64,000 bases of DNA from Frateuria flava (GCF_017837635.1 NZ_JAGJRS010000003.1:166393-230392), one strand, 5' to 3'. Shown: positions 35,853 to 47,145, counted from the first letter of the stretch. Made by a program: numbers and translations. Notes: generated from the letters alone by a model not told the origin.

Positions 35853-36245
35853 CTAGGCTACCCGCCGCACCCTCGCGGCCCGCGGCGCCTGTCGACCCAG
35901 CTCCCACTGATCGATCAACTTGCGCCCCACATGCGCCAGCGCTTCGATCGCCGGCAGCAGCTCGCGGCCCAGCGGCGTGAGCGCGTACTCGGCCGAGGGC
36001 GGCGACGTATCGAGCACCCGCCGCGTCACCAGCCCACGCGATTCCAGTTCGCGCAGACGCGCACTGAGCACGCGCGCGGAGATGCGCGGGATGTCGTGGC
36101 GCAACTCGCCGAAGCGCCGCGGCTCGGCACTGAGGTACCAGATCACGTTCGGCGCCCACGCGCCGCGCAGCAGCGCCAGGCTTTCGGTGAGCGGGCACGC
36201 CGGCGGCGGCGCGGTGACCTTGCTCTTGCGTACGGGCAGGCCCAT
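35853..36245 (-). CDS. HxlR-family transcriptional regulator
   Basis: A 130-residue winged-helix regulator of the HxlR/DUF24 type, which often senses reactive electrophiles or oxidants. The core CPLTESLALLRGAWAPNVIWYLS, GELRHDIPRISARVLSARLREL and LVTRRV...YALTPLGREL is the standard family layout; the Cys in PACPL is at the position of the redox-sensing cysteine of some relatives. Start ATG 36245 has GAGGA nearby. It is divergent from the glutathione transferase gene, and two similar inverted sites lie in the shared promoter region. Confidence 0.88.
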   Translation of the reverse strand: MGLPVRKSKVTAPPPACPLTESLALLRGAWAPNVIWYLSAEPRRFGELRHDIPRISARVLSARLRELESRGLVTRRVLDTSPPSAEYALTPLGRELLPAIEALAHVGRKLIDQWELGRQAPRAARVRRVA

Positions 36246-36259
36246 GCAGGCGCGTCCTC

Positions 36260-36277
36260 GGTAACCGTGGAGATACC
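36260..36277. promoter_or_regulatory. Operator candidate 1 for the HxlR regulator
   Basis: GGTAACCGTGGAGATACC is an imperfect dyad (GGTA...TACC) lying just upstream of the HxlR start. A second related dyad lies about 45 bases further on in front of the transferase gene. Confidence 0.45.
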
Positions 36278-36305
36278 ACATTCTGGCACTAATCCAAGGT
36301 TAGGT

Positions 36306-36322
36306 GGTATCCATCAGTAACC
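36306..36322. promoter_or_regulatory. Operator candidate 2 for the HxlR regulator
   Basis: GGTATCCATCAGTAACC resembles operator candidate 1 in its GGTA/TACC-type ends and the size of its centre. The pair brackets the divergent promoter region, as expected for a regulator controlling both its own gene and gst. Confidence 0.45.
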
Positions 36323-36385
36323 TTCAAAGGCTAGGATGCGCGCCACGTCCAAGGACGTCCAAACCCCCACGAAGGAGAGTCACTC

Positions 36386-37012
36386 ATGAAGCTCTACTAC
36401 ATGCCCGGCGCCTGCTCGCTTTCCCCGCACATCGTCGCGCGCGAGGCCGGCATCGACCTTCAGCTGGTGAAGGTCGACGGCAAGACCAAGCGCACCGAGG
36501 ACGGTGCCGATTTCCTGGCGATCAACCCGAAGGGCTACGTGCCTGCGTTGGAGCTGGACGATGGCCAGCTGTTGACCGAGGGCCCGGCGATCGTGCAGTA
36601 CCTGGCCGACCTCAAGCCGGCCTCGGGCCTGGCGCCGGCCAACGGCACCCTGGCGCGCTACCGCCTGCAGGAAGTGCTCGGCTACATCAACTCCGAGATC
36701 CACAAGTCCTACAGCCCGCTGTTCAAGCCGGACACGCCCGAGGCGACGCGGCAGGAGCGCAAGGAGTACCTGCGCAAGCGCTATGCACTGCTGGAAAGCA
36801 CGCTGGCGACGCATCCGTGGCTGCTGGGCGAGCAGTTCACCGCGGCCGACGCCTACCTGTTCACGGTGACCAACTGGGCGCGGCACGTGGACCTGGATCT
36901 GTCCGACTTCCCGGCGCTGCAGGCGTTCCAGCACCGCATGCTCGAGCGCCCGGCAGTGCAGGAAGTGATGGATGCCGAAGGGCTGGCGCGGCGGGCGACG
37001 GCGGCGGCGTGA
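36386..37012 (+). CDS. gstA: Glutathione S-transferase, beta class
   Basis: A cytosolic transferase of 208 residues that conjugates glutathione to electrophiles. The N-terminal thioredoxin-like domain begins MKLYYMPGACSLSPHI and contains Cys10, the glutathione-reactive residue of beta-class enzymes. NPKGYVPALELDDGQLLTEGPAI is the glutathione-binding strand-loop. The helical C-terminal domain follows. AAGGAGAG precedes the ATG. It is divergent from the HxlR regulator, suggesting induction by electrophiles. Confidence 0.92.
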   Translation: MKLYYMPGACSLSPHIVAREAGIDLQLVKVDGKTKRTEDGADFLAINPKGYVPALELDDGQLLTEGPAIVQYLADLKPASGLAPANGTLARYRLQEVLGYINSEIHKSYSPLFKPDTPEATRQERKEYLRKRYALLESTLATHPWLLGEQFTAADAYLFTVTNWARHVDLDLSDFPALQAFQHRMLERPAVQEVMDAEGLARRATAAA

Positions 37013-37096
37013 GGAACGCGGGTCGGGGGCGCGCCTCTCGGCTTCGCTACGAGGGAGGTTGGCGGCGAGCCTTGCAGGCCGATGGCAAGGCCCGAA

Positions 37097-37480
37097 CCCT
37101 CACCCCAACCCCTCTCCCGGCGGGAGAGGGGCTTTTCTCCCACCCTCTCCGCGCGAGAGAGCGGCTTCTCTCCCTCCCTCTCCCCGCGGGAGAGGGGCTT
37201 TTTTCATCCCTCTCCCCTCGGGAGAGGGAGTCCGCAGGGCGGGAGAGGGTTCGGGCGGAGCATGGGGCCACATGCACCCCTTCGACTTCGGCCCTGCGGG
37301 CCTACGCTCAGGGCGAACGGCTTTTAACCAGGGCGAAGGCTCTGACCAGGGCGAAAGCTCTAACCAGGGCGAATGGCGTCAATCAGCGCGAACGGCGCCG
37401 CCAAGGCGAATGGCTTCCATACGAGCCGCGGTAAAGAAAAACCGTTCGCCCTGAGCGTAGCGAAGCGAAGTCGAAGGGCC
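37097..37480. repeat. Palindrome and tandem-repeat cluster between gstA and purB
   Basis: The first part (37097-37250) has several CTCTCCC/GGGAGAGG hairpins. One, at about 37176-37206, is followed by six T and could terminate gstA. Next comes an inverted pair, TTCGACTTCG...GGGCGAACGG at 37281-37320 and its complement at 37441-37480. Between them are four or more imperfect 18-19-base units of AACCAGGGCGAAGGCTCTG. There is no gene here. Confidence 0.8.
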
Positions 37481-37493
37481 CGCCCCGCGCAGA

Positions 37494-39008
<1,515 letters not shown>

Positions 39009-39079
39009 TCACTCATGGCTGTTGTCCCCGGGCCAACGCGACCCAACCTATAGTCCTCCGATCTCCAAAGGAGCTGACC

Positions 39080-40462
39080 ATGGCCGACTTCCGCACCGAA
39101 CACGACAGCATGGGCGAGCTCAAGGTCCCTGCCGACGCGCTCTACGGCGCGCAGACCCAGCGCGCGATCCACAACTTCCCGATCTCCGGCCTGGCCCTGC
39201 CGCGCGACTTCATCCGCGCACTGGGCCTGATCAAGGCCGCCGCGGCGTCCGCCAACCTGGCGCTGGGTCATCTGAAGAAAGGGCAGGCGGCCGCCATCCG
39301 CAAGGCCGCGCTGGCGGTGGCGGAAGGGCGCTACGACACGCAGTTTCCGATCGACATATTCCAGACCGGCTCCGGCACCAGCACCAACATGAATGCCAAC
39401 GAGGTGATCGCCCACCTCGCCGCGCAGGGCGGCGCGAAGGTGCACCCCAACGACCACGTCAATTACGGCCAGAGCTCCAACGACGTGATCCCCACGGCGA
39501 TCCACGTCAGCGCCACGCTGGCCACCAGCGAGCGCCTGCTGCCCGCGCTCAGGCACCTGAAGAAAACCATCGACAAGCGCGCCCGCGAGCTGAAGAACGT
39601 ACCCAAGACCGGGCGCACCCACCTGATGGACGCGATGCCGGTGACCTTCGGCCAGGAGCTCTCCGGCTGGTCCGCGCAGATCGGTGCGGCCATCGAGCGC
39701 ATCGAGGATGCGCTCAAGCGCATGCGCCGACTGCCGCAGGGCGGGACCGCGGTGGGCACCGGCATCAACGCCGATCCGAAGTTCGGCCCGGCGGTGGCGC
39801 GCGAACTGAAGACGCTCACCGGCGTGCGCTTCGAATCGGCGGAAAACTTCTTCGAGGGCATGGCCTCGCAGGACGCCGCGGTCGAACTCTCTGGCGCGCT
39901 CAAGACCCTGGCCGTGGCGCTGATGAAGATCGCCAACGACCTGCGCTGGATGAATTCCGGCCCGCTGGCAGGCCTGGGCGAAATCGAGCTGCCCGCGCTG
40001 CAGCCGGGCTCCTCGATCATGCCCGGCAAGGTCAACCCGGTGATCCCGGAAGCCACCGCGATGGTCGCGGCGCAGGTGATCGGCAACGATGCGGCGATCA
40101 CCCTCGGCGGCCAGTCCGGCAACTTCCAGCTCAACGTGATGCTGCCGATGATCGCCTACAACCTGCTGCAGTCGATCGACATCCTGGGCAACGTCAGCCG
40201 CCTGCTCGCCGACAAGGCCATCGCCGGCTTCAAGGTCAACCGCGAGCGCGTCAACCAGGCGCTGGCGATGAACCCGATCCTGGTCACCGCGCTCAATCCG
40301 GTGATCGGCTACGAGAAGGGCGCCGCCACCGCCAAGCAGGCCTACAAGGAAAAGCGCCCGATCATGGACGTGGCGCTGGAAACTACCGGCCTGTCGAAGG
40401 AGGAACTCAAGCAGCTCCTCGATCCCACCGCACTCACCCGCGGCGGCATCCACGGCGAGTAG
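39080..40462 (+). CDS. fumC: Fumarate hydratase class II
   Basis: The iron-independent fumarase of the TCA cycle, interconverting fumarate and malate. It has 460 residues. The superfamily signature GSSIMPGKVNP is intact, and TGSGTSTNMNANEVI and SQDAAVELSGAL are the other two conserved regions that build the tetrameric active site. AAAGGAG precedes the ATG. It is monocistronic, followed by a REP pair. PurB on the other side of the divergent region makes the substrate of this enzyme, but cotranscription is impossible. Confidence 0.96.
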   Translation: MADFRTEHDSMGELKVPADALYGAQTQRAIHNFPISGLALPRDFIRALGLIKAAAASANLALGHLKKGQAAAIRKAALAVAEGRYDTQFPIDIFQTGSGTSTNMNANEVIAHLAAQGGAKVHPNDHVNYGQSSNDVIPTAIHVSATLATSERLLPALRHLKKTIDKRARELKNVPKTGRTHLMDAMPVTFGQELSGWSAQIGAAIERIEDALKRMRRLPQGGTAVGTGINADPKFGPAVARELKTLTGVRFESAENFFEGMASQDAAVELSGALKTLAVALMKIANDLRWMNSGPLAGLGEIELPALQPGSSIMPGKVNPVIPEATAMVAAQVIGNDAAITLGGQSGNFQLNVMLPMIAYNLLQSIDILGNVSRLLADKAIAGFKVNRERVNQALAMNPILVTALNPVIGYEKGAATAKQAYKEKRPIMDVALETTGLSKEELKQLLDPTALTRGGIHGE

Positions 40463-40481
40463 CTCCGGGCCTCAACCGGCC

Positions 40482-40549
40482 CCTGTAGGAGCGCACCCTG
40501 TGCGCGACCGCCATGCATCCCGGTCGCGCACAGGGTGCGCTCCTACAGA
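40482..40549. repeat. REP pair downstream of fumC
   Basis: Near-perfect inverted arms CTGTAGGAGCGCACCCTGTG and complement flank CCATGCATCCC. The arms can pair over about 28 bases, a strong hairpin 20 bases after the fumC stop that may protect or terminate the mRNA. A degenerate half (GGTCGCGCACAGCC type) follows near 40600. Confidence 0.85.
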
Positions 40550-40702
40550 AGCCCGCCCCCGGCAGGAAACGCTTGGTGCGCGACCGGTCCGGTGAAGCCA
40601 CGGTCGCGCACAGCCCCGTGCGCGGCAGGAAGGACGTAGCGACGCCGCTTGCCCCGCCCGACACGCGACGGGGCGGCGCCGTGGCCGCCCCGCGCGAGCG
40701 AC

Positions 40703-41794
40703 TTACGGAAGGAACCAGGCGTGCTTGCCCGCGACGCCGTTGGTGACGTTCCTGGAGGTCTTGTTGCGCAGGTCGATCCTGCGCACCCACTGGTTGTTCC
40801 CGACCTGGTTGAACAACAGCTGCGTGCCGTCCGACGACCAGCCGGAGATGGACGGCATGTAGACATCCGGGTTCGTCGTCTGCGCAGGCGCCAGGTGAAC
40901 GTTGCTCCCATCGGCACGCATGATGTAGATGCGCGGGTTTCCCCCCACGGTGTCCGAGTGCAGGAAGGCGATCTTTGAGCCATCCGGCGAGTAAACCGGA
41001 TCGTTGCCGGTGATCGAGAGCGGCGTGAGCAGGTTGGTGTTGAAGTCGATCAGGTACATCTGGCCCCCCGCGAACACGCCGTGCTTGCGATCGGGGGAAA
41101 TCACCAGGTCGCCTTCGCTGTCATCGAATACCTGCGCGGTGAGCTTGACGGCCGATCCGGTGGACACGTTGACCCGATAGGCGTCGGTGTAATTTTTTTC
41201 CGGCTCGAGCCCGCCTTCGGGGGCGCTGGCGACCAGCAGGATGCCGTTGCCGCTGGGCGTCCACTGCGACAGCGTGACAGCAATGCTCCAGGACTCGCCC
41301 GACTCGCCATGCGGGCAGAACACGATGTGCCGGTTGGTGCCATCGGCGCGGACCGTCGCAAGGCACTGGCCGTGGCCGCTGGTGGTGACGTAGGCGATGA
41401 GGCCGTTGGGTCCCCACAGGGGATCCAGATGATCGCTGTCGTCCGTGGTGATCTGGCGCGCCGCGCCGCCCTGCCGGTCGACGACGTAGAGCTGCGTCTC
41501 GGCATACAGGCCCCGGTTGCTTCCCTGCCGACCCAGCTCGTACACGACCGAGCCGCCGCCGGGCGACCAGCTGCTGCTGAGGATGTCGTAGCCGTATCTC
41601 ACGGGAACCAGCGTCGTCAGGTTCTGCCCGGACGGCGGCACCCGGTACAGCTGGGACCCGTAGGTGAAGTCGAACCGGAAGATCGTCCGGGTGACGAGGA
41701 TCGGGGCGGTGGAGGTCTGTGCGACAGCGGTCGACGCGCCCAGGGCCGTGAGCAGCAGGGCACAGAGGGAGCCGGCAAGCTTATGGTTTTTCAT
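40703..41794 (-). CDS. Exported TolB-like beta-propeller (PD40) protein
   Basis: A 363-residue protein with a clear signal peptide (LAGSLCALLLTALGASTAVAQ, cleavage after AVA-Q near residue 25). The remainder contains WD40-like PD40 repeats, recognisable as WSPGGGSVVYE, WTPSGNGILLV, ISPDRKHGVF, YSPDGSKIAFL and WSSDGTQLLFN, suggesting a six-bladed propeller. It resembles TolB but lacks the N-terminal TolB domain and is not in a tol cluster. I start it at ATG 41794, which has AGGAG upstream; a second ATG at 41950 would put an odd basic extension ahead of the signal peptide. Function unknown; such proteins often bind other periplasmic proteins. Confidence 0.82.
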   Translation of the reverse strand: MKNHKLAGSLCALLLTALGASTAVAQTSTAPILVTRTIFRFDFTYGSQLYRVPPSGQNLTTLVPVRYGYDILSSSWSPGGGSVVYELGRQGSNRGLYAETQLYVVDRQGGAARQITTDDSDHLDPLWGPNGLIAYVTTSGHGQCLATVRADGTNRHIVFCPHGESGESWSIAVTLSQWTPSGNGILLVASAPEGGLEPEKNYTDAYRVNVSTGSAVKLTAQVFDDSEGDLVISPDRKHGVFAGGQMYLIDFNTNLLTPLSITGNDPVYSPDGSKIAFLHSDTVGGNPRIYIMRADGSNVHLAPAQTTNPDVYMPSISGWSSDGTQLLFNQVGNNQWVRRIDLRNKTSRNVTNGVAGKHAWFLP

Positions 41795-42031
41795 GGGTGA
41801 TGCTCCTGACGGAAGTCCCCCTGATTCGGCTCGTTGCGGTCTGGTCCGACCCCGCTGAAACGCGGGCTCCCTGTTGGGCTCGATCGCCACGGGTGTTCTG
41901 GCGGCGCGGAATATTGCTTCAATTTTTGTGATCGTTTTGCGTACGTTCATGTTGAGTTCGCTGTCCTCGACAGCTATTGCCCGAAACGCCGCGCCCGCAA
42001 GCGGGCAGCCATCGCCACGTCGCCCACTTCC

Positions 42032-42083
42032 GAGCCTTCCCCCGCGCCGCGGGGGAAGGTGCCGACAGGCGGATGGGGGCGAA
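42032..42083. repeat. TTCCCCC/GGGGGAAGGTGC palindrome (solo copy)
   Basis: A single member of the family seen twice at 13.8-14.0 kb and twice at 35.5-35.8 kb. It lies in the 480-base gap between the propeller gene and the HExxH gene. The rest of that gap has an AT-richer patch (about 41905-41955) and no supported gene. Confidence 0.75.
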
Positions 42084-42277
42084 CGGAGCGGAATGCCCAC
42101 GCACGCACCGCCCGCTTGGCAGGCAGGCGGGCGGCAGAGGGCGCTCTGCGCCCGTGCGTCTCGGAAAAAGTTCTGCGAGCCGCGCCGGACGCGGCTGAAG
42201 CTCAGCTGCAGTGCAACGAGGTCCCGCGCGCGTCAGCGCTCGGGAAAGGCGGCGCTAGGGAGCAGGCGGTCGAGCCG

Positions 42278-43597
42278 CTACCGGCTCGCGGTGTCGCCAT
42301 GGGCGATCGTGCGGTCACCCTTGCGTCCACCCGGCACCACTTGCCATCCCGGTGCGAGCTTCATCGTCCAGCCCTGGCCACGCAGCGTGCCGCCCGCCGC
42401 ATCGCCTTCGGGCGCCGCCACCGTCAGCAGCTTCCAGTCCGGCGCCATCAACGCACCGCCATCGACGCTGATCGAACCCCAGTCGTCGATCACCTGCATG
42501 GTCGGATAGACCGTCCCCGCATCGCCCAGCGGCATCAGGTTGCTCGGGTTGAACTGCACCTTCATGTGCTCGAGTGGCAGCTTCAGCACCGGCCCGGTCA
42601 TCAGTTGCGCCTTGTACTTCGCTGCCTGCTTCGCCCGGGACTCGGCACGCGCCTGCTCGCTGGCAAGCAGGGCAGGGCCGTCGTAGCGGGCGGCCAGCTT
42701 CTCCACGTCCGGCCTGCGCGCCATGTCCACGTGCAACGCCTCGGCCAGCATCCCCGCGGGCGATCCACCCTTGACGATCGCCTTGCGCCAGCCGGGCCGG
42801 TAGCGATCGAGCAGGATTCCGTACGCCGGCCCGCTCGGGTACGCGAACGAGCGCGCGAAGGTCGTGTCGTTCTTCGGATGCCAGGTGAGATCCCAGCGCG
42901 CCATCGCCACCTGCCCGGCCGGCGTGCGATTGCCGACCATCACCCCGGTGTACTCGGCCAGTCCCTCGTTGCGCTCCAGCGCGGTCTCGGCCTGCTCGGC
43001 CCCGGGGAACTTCTGGTAGCGCGCCGCGCGGAAGGCCAGCGCATCGGCGGCGCGTGCGCGACGCTCGGCATCGGTCTTCGCCGCCAGCGCCGCATCCAGC
43101 GCGCGCCACTCCAGTTGCACCGTGTAGCGGCCTTCCAGCGTATCCATGTGCGGCGCGTCGCGACCGTTCAACGGCAGCCCCAGGCTGTCCTGGATCCGGT
43201 GGAAAGCTTCGTGCGCCATGATCGTGTGACGCTGCGCTGCATCCTCCTTCAACGGCCACAGCATCTCGGTCCAGTGCACGCCGGCCCAATCCACCGCGGT
43301 GTTGGCGATCGCCTGGTCGGGCGGCAACTGGCCCACGTACACGCCGCCTTCGGCGCGCAGGTGTCCCTCGGCATCCGCCTGGTTGGCGACCACCCGGCGC
43401 GTGACCGGGTCCACCAGCAGGGTGGGACCGCAAAGCGACTTGCCCCACAAGTGGCCGCCATCGGCACGGCACAACTGCGCGGCTTCGTCGAGGTAGCGGT
43501 GGGCGAGGGCGGTATCGATCGCCGGCGCGTCGGCGCCCATCGCGGTCGGAGCCAGCACGGCCAGCATCAGGCAAGGCAAAGCGGATCGAAGCGACAT
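42278..43597 (-). CDS. Exported putative zinc metalloprotease (HExxH), unnamed family
   Basis: A 439-residue protein with a signal peptide ([22 protein letters not shown]). A metalloprotease-like HEAFH lies near residue 127 ([11 protein letters not shown]), and NEGLAEYTG about 90 residues later could provide the third zinc ligand (Glu), as in gluzincins. I recognise no named family. The C-terminal 120 residues look like beta-rich, non-catalytic sequence ([34 protein letters not shown]). GGGAGA precedes the ATG at 43597. It is divergent from hutU. The catalytic role is inference from the motif. Confidence 0.72.
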   Translation of the reverse strand: MSLRSALPCLMLAVLAPTAMGADAPAIDTALAHRYLDEAAQLCRADGGHLWGKSLCGPTLLVDPVTRRVVANQADAEGHLRAEGGVYVGQLPPDQAIANTAVDWAGVHWTEMLWPLKEDAAQRHTIMAHEAFHRIQDSLGLPLNGRDAPHMDTLEGRYTVQLEWRALDAALAAKTDAERRARAADALAFRAARYQKFPGAEQAETALERNEGLAEYTGVMVGNRTPAGQVAMARWDLTWHPKNDTTFARSFAYPSGPAYGILLDRYRPGWRKAIVKGGSPAGMLAEALHVDMARRPDVEKLAARYDGPALLASEQARAESRAKQAAKYKAQLMTGPVLKLPLEHMKVQFNPSNLMPLGDAGTVYPTMQVIDDWGSISVDGGALMAPDWKLLTVAAPEGDAAGGTLRGQGWTMKLAPGWQVVPGGRKGDRTIAHGDTASR

Positions 43598-43744
43598 GCG
43601 GCATCTCCCGGACAGGAACCGATCGACAGCTTGCCGCGCGAGTCTAGCGCCGCGTCCGCCCGCCGCCCCGTGCCGCCCGTCATCCCGCGAAAGCACCCGC
43701 GGGCCCGCTGGCTATACTCGACCATCTGCCTCAAGGAGCCGGCC

Positions 43745-45415
43745 ATGAACGCCCCCACCCGCATCGACACCACCCGCACCATCCGCGCCCCGCGCGGCAC
43801 CGAGTTGTCCTGCAAGAGCTGGCTCACCGAGGCGCCGTACCGGATGATCCAGAACAACCTCGATCCCGAGGTGGCGGAGAACCCGGCGGAGCTGGTGGTC
43901 TACGGCGGCATCGGCCGCGCCGCGCGCAACTGGGAATGCTTCGACGCCATCCTGCGCAGCCTGCGCGAGCTCAACGACGACGAAACCCTGCTGGTGCAGT
44001 CCGGCAAGCCGGTCGGCGTGTTCCCGACCCACCCGGACGCCCCGCGCGTGCTCATCGCCAATTCCAACCTGGTGCCGGCCTGGGCCAACTGGGAGCACTT
44101 CAACGAGCTCGATAAGAAGGGCCTGATGATGTACGGCCAGATGACGGCCGGAAGCTGGATCTACATCGGCTCGCAGGGCATCGTGCAGGGCACCTACGAG
44201 ACCTTCGTGGAGATGGGCCGCCAGCACTACAACGGCAGCCTCAAGGGCAAGTGGATCCTCACCGCGGGCCTCGGCGGCATGGGCGGCGCGCAGCCGCTGG
44301 CCGCGAGCCTGGCCGGCGCCTGCTCGCTCACCATCGAATGCCAGCAGAGCCGCATCGACTTCCGCCTGAAGACCCGCTACGTCGACGAGCAGGCCACCGA
44401 CCTGGACGACGCGCTGGCGCGCATCGAGAAGTACACGAAAGCCGGCGAAGCCAAATCCATCGCGCTGCTGGGCAACGCCGCCGAGGTGCTGCCCGAGCTG
44501 GTGCGCCGCGGCGTGCGGCCGGATGCGGTCACCGACCAGACCAGCGCGCACGACCCGGTCAACGGCTACCTGCCGCTCGGCTGGACGGTGGAAGAGTGGT
44601 TCGAGCGCCGCAAGAGCGACCCCAACGGCACCCGCGACGCCGCCAAGCGCTCGATGAAGCAGCACGTGGAAGCCATGCTCGCCTTCCACGCGCAGGGCAT
44701 TCCCACCTTCGACTACGGCAACAACATCCGCCAGATGGCCAAGGACGAAGGCTGCGAGAACGCCTTTGCCTTCCCTGGCTTCGTGCCGGCGTTCGTGCGC
44801 CCCCTGTTCTGCCGCGGCATCGGCCCGTTCCGCTGGGTTGCGCTATCGGGTGATCCGGAGGACATCTACAAGACCGACCAGAAGGTCAAGGAACTGATCC
44901 CCGACGACAAGCACCTGCACAACTGGCTGGACATGGCCGAACAGCGGATCAGCTTCCAGGGGTTGCCGGCGCGGATTTGCTGGGTGGGACTGGGGCAGCG
45001 GCACAAGCTGGGGTTGGCGTTCAATGAGATGGTGCGGAAGGGGGAGTTGAAGGCGCCTGTTGTTATCGGGAGGGATCATCTCGATTCCGGCTCTGTCGCG
45101 AGCCCGAACCGCGAGACCGAGGCCATGAAGGACGGGAGCGATGCGGTGTCCGATTGGCCGTTACTCAATGCCATGCTCAATACGGCGGGTGGCGCGACCT
45201 GGGTTTCGCTACATCACGGCGGCGGCGTGGGAATGGGTTACAGCCAGCACTCGGGGGTGGTGATCGTGTGTGACGGGAGTGAGGCGGCGGATAAGCGGAT
45301 TGCGCGGGTGTTGTGGAATGATCCTGGCACTGGCGTCATGCGGCATGCAGATGCGGGGTATGACGCTGCGGTTGCTTGCGCGGTAGAGAACGGATTGAAG
45401 CTCCCGATGATTTGA
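43745..45415 (+). CDS. hutU: Urocanate hydratase
   Basis: Converts urocanate to imidazolonepropionate with tightly bound NAD+ in histidine degradation. It has 556 residues, normal for the family. The NAD-binding loop [16 protein letters not shown] and the active-site region [16 protein letters not shown], with the conserved Cys, are intact. AAGGAG precedes the ATG and TATACT at 43713-43718 could be the -10. No hutH, hutI, hutG or hutC is adjacent, so this is an isolated hut gene in the window. From about 44960 the codon choice changes visibly (more GGG, AGG, GTT and GAT) although the protein stays conserved. Confidence 0.93.
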   Translation: MNAPTRIDTTRTIRAPRGTELSCKSWLTEAPYRMIQNNLDPEVAENPAELVVYGGIGRAARNWECFDAILRSLRELNDDETLLVQSGKPVGVFPTHPDAPRVLIANSNLVPAWANWEHFNELDKKGLMMYGQMTAGSWIYIGSQGIVQGTYETFVEMGRQHYNGSLKGKWILTAGLGGMGGAQPLAASLAGACSLTIECQQSRIDFRLKTRYVDEQATDLDDALARIEKYTKAGEAKSIALLGNAAEVLPELVRRGVRPDAVTDQTSAHDPVNGYLPLGWTVEEWFERRKSDPNGTRDAAKRSMKQHVEAMLAFHAQGIPTFDYGNNIRQMAKDEGCENAFAFPGFVPAFVRPLFCRGIGPFRWVALSGDPEDIYKTDQKVKELIPDDKHLHNWLDMAEQRISFQGLPARICWVGLGQRHKLGLAFNEMVRKGELKAPVVIGRDHLDSGSVASPNRETEAMKDGSDAVSDWPLLNAMLNTAGGATWVSLHHGGGVGMGYSQHSGVVIVCDGSEAADKRIARVLWNDPGTGVMRHADAGYDAAVACAVENGLKLPMI

Positions 45416-45469
45416 AGGAGATGCGGGAAGCCATTTGCCAAGCGAGCGCGAATAGGGCGGGATAAAGCA

Positions 45470-46066
45470 ATGGCGGTCAGGGAAGTAACCGATGAAATCA
45501 AAGCGCGGATCATAGCCTTTAAGGAATGCGTTCTTTCGCATGGTGTCGAGCGGGCACTCTCGGACCACATTCTCAAGCATGACTGCTCCATCGTAGGAAG
45601 AGATTTCGAACGCCGGTTGAGGGGTGCGGTAGCCGAGCATTTCGGAGCGGATGTCGAGCTTGTCTATATCGTTGGTTCAGCAAAGCTTGGTTTCAGCCCA
45701 AAGCCGGGGCAGTACTTCAAGCCGTTTTCTGATCAATCGGATGTAGACATAGCAATAGTGTGCCCCGACTTGTTCTCGCGTATCTGGCATGAGGTGAGCG
45801 AAATGGAGCGAGCGCATGAATACTTTGATTTTGAAAAGTTTAAGCATTACCTGTTCATGGGTTGGATTCGACCAGATAAAATGCCGTCGAAATCTTACGA
45901 GACGTGTAGAGAATGGTGGGATTTTTTCCGGCGCCTTTCAGGCTCGGAGGAGTTCATGCGATTGAAGATCTCCGCTGGTTTATATTACGACAGGAAGTTT
46001 CTTCGGCGTTATCAGCTGGTTAGCCTGGTGAGTCTTCGCGAGAACATTGAAGGGAGGCCAGGATGA
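45470..46066 (+). CDS. Nucleotidyltransferase-fold protein of a putative defence operon
   Basis: A 198-residue protein. The segment VYIVGSAKLGF followed some 20 residues later by SDQSDVDIAIV fits the pol-beta nucleotidyltransferase pattern (GS ... DxD, residues about 66-103), with the two aspartates that would bind Mg-NTP. The remainder is helical with many aromatics (REWWDFFRR). The A+T content is clearly higher than in the housekeeping genes. It starts 54 bases after hutU and its stop overlaps the next ATG by four bases. The most likely role is as nucleotidyltransferase or signal synthase of a small defence system. This is inferred from motif and context, and I cannot name a family. Confidence 0.75.
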   Translation: MAVREVTDEIKARIIAFKECVLSHGVERALSDHILKHDCSIVGRDFERRLRGAVAEHFGADVELVYIVGSAKLGFSPKPGQYFKPFSDQSDVDIAIVCPDLFSRIWHEVSEMERAHEYFDFEKFKHYLFMGWIRPDKMPSKSYETCREWWDFFRRLSGSEEFMRLKISAGLYYDRKFLRRYQLVSLVSLRENIEGRPG

Positions 46067-47145
46067 AAACCTCCGCTACTAACCGCCGCGTACATCAGTT
46101 GTTGACCGCCATCAGTGACAAAAGACTGAATCCTCGACCGGACTTTCAACGGCGCCTAGTTTGGACAAATGACGATAAAGTCGCCTTTATCAGGACCGTG
46201 CTTCAAGAGCTTCCGTTCCCGGAGATATATGTATGCGCCGGGAGCTTGGATGCGGAAACGGGGGAAGCGACTGAATATCTAGTCGACGGCCAGCAGCGGG
46301 TAACGACTTTACATCAGTACTTCAAGGCCCACCCCAGTCTAAGACTGGGCGATCTCCCCAGTTACGCAAATCTTCAGCGCGAGCAAAAGGAAGCGTTTCT
46401 CGAGTATGAGGTCGTTGTTCGGGATCTCGGGAAGCAGCCTCTTGAGCAAATTAAGAAAATTTTTGAGCTAATTAACTCGGCGAACTACGCGCTTAACTCG
46501 ATAGAGGTCAAGAACGCTCGGTACGCTGGCGAGTTTAAGCGGTTCTGCGAAAAGCTTGCCGATCGCGAGGAGTTCAAGGACTGGAGGATATTCAAGCGTA
46601 CCGATATACGACGTATGCAAGACCTGCGCTATTGCCTGGTCTTGGCCGCTACTATGCTCTCTACGTACTTCAACAGGGACGATGAGATCGACCAGTACCT
46701 TGCGCAATACAATGACGAATTTCCGCAGGCGCAAACTTTGGGCCCGGAGATTGACCAGTGCTTTGAATTCGTGAAAGCCATGTCACTTCCTTTGACATCA
46801 CGTGCGTTCCGAAAAACTGATCTATTCTCATTATTGGTTGAGGTGCATCGCGCCTTATTTAAGCGCAATATTCCACTAAATCCACGCGCTGCCGCGGATC
46901 GGTTGCTTGCCTTTTTCCAAGACGTGGACGGGGCCGCTTTAGGAGATATTGCAAGCGATGAGGCCTCGATGTACTACAAGACTACAGTCCGTGCCGCGAT
47001 CGACCGAGGGAACCGACGCCGCCGTGGTGAGATTATCCAATCGATGCTTGATCCATCCTATTTACCGATGCTCCAATTTTCTGTTCCGCATAGTGACGCG
47101 AGCATACAGGGAGAGTTGGACATCGAAGAGGGTGACTATTCCTAA
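46063..47145 (+). CDS. DUF262 (GmrS-like/ParB-fold) domain protein
   Basis: A 360-residue protein with the DUF262 hallmarks: an N-terminal PDFQRRLVW stretch and the YLVDGQQRVTTLHQYF block (residues about 73-90), which has the DGQQR motif of the ParB/sulfiredoxin-like nucleotide-binding fold. In GmrSD-type IV restriction this domain provides NTPase function and is fused to or paired with a DUF1524 HNH nuclease; no HNH motif is visible here. The C-terminal half is helical. Translation is coupled to the upstream gene (ATGA overlap), and a PD-(D/E)xK-like gene follows 72 bases on. A role in restriction of foreign DNA is inferred. Confidence 0.85.
   Translation: MKTSATNRRVHQLLTAISDKRLNPRPDFQRRLVWTNDDKVAFIRTVLQELPFPEIYVCAGSLDAETGEATEYLVDGQQRVTTLHQYFKAHPSLRLGDLPSYANLQREQKEAFLEYEVVVRDLGKQPLEQIKKIFELINSANYALNSIEVKNARYAGEFKRFCEKLADREEFKDWRIFKRTDIRRMQDLRYCLVLAATMLSTYFNRDDEIDQYLAQYNDEFPQAQTLGPEIDQCFEFVKAMSLPLTSRAFRKTDLFSLLVEVHRALFKRNIPLNPRAAADRLLAFFQDVDGAALGDIASDEASMYYKTTVRAAIDRGNRRRRGEIIQSMLDPSYLPMLQFSVPHSDASIQGELDIEEGDYS

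Noticed and set aside
41834..43744. The long in-frame extension upstream of hutU
   Set aside because: The extension is antisense to the exported HExxH gene and has a His/Arg/Gln-rich composition. hutU has its own ribosome site at 43732-43737 and a normal family N-terminus at 43745.
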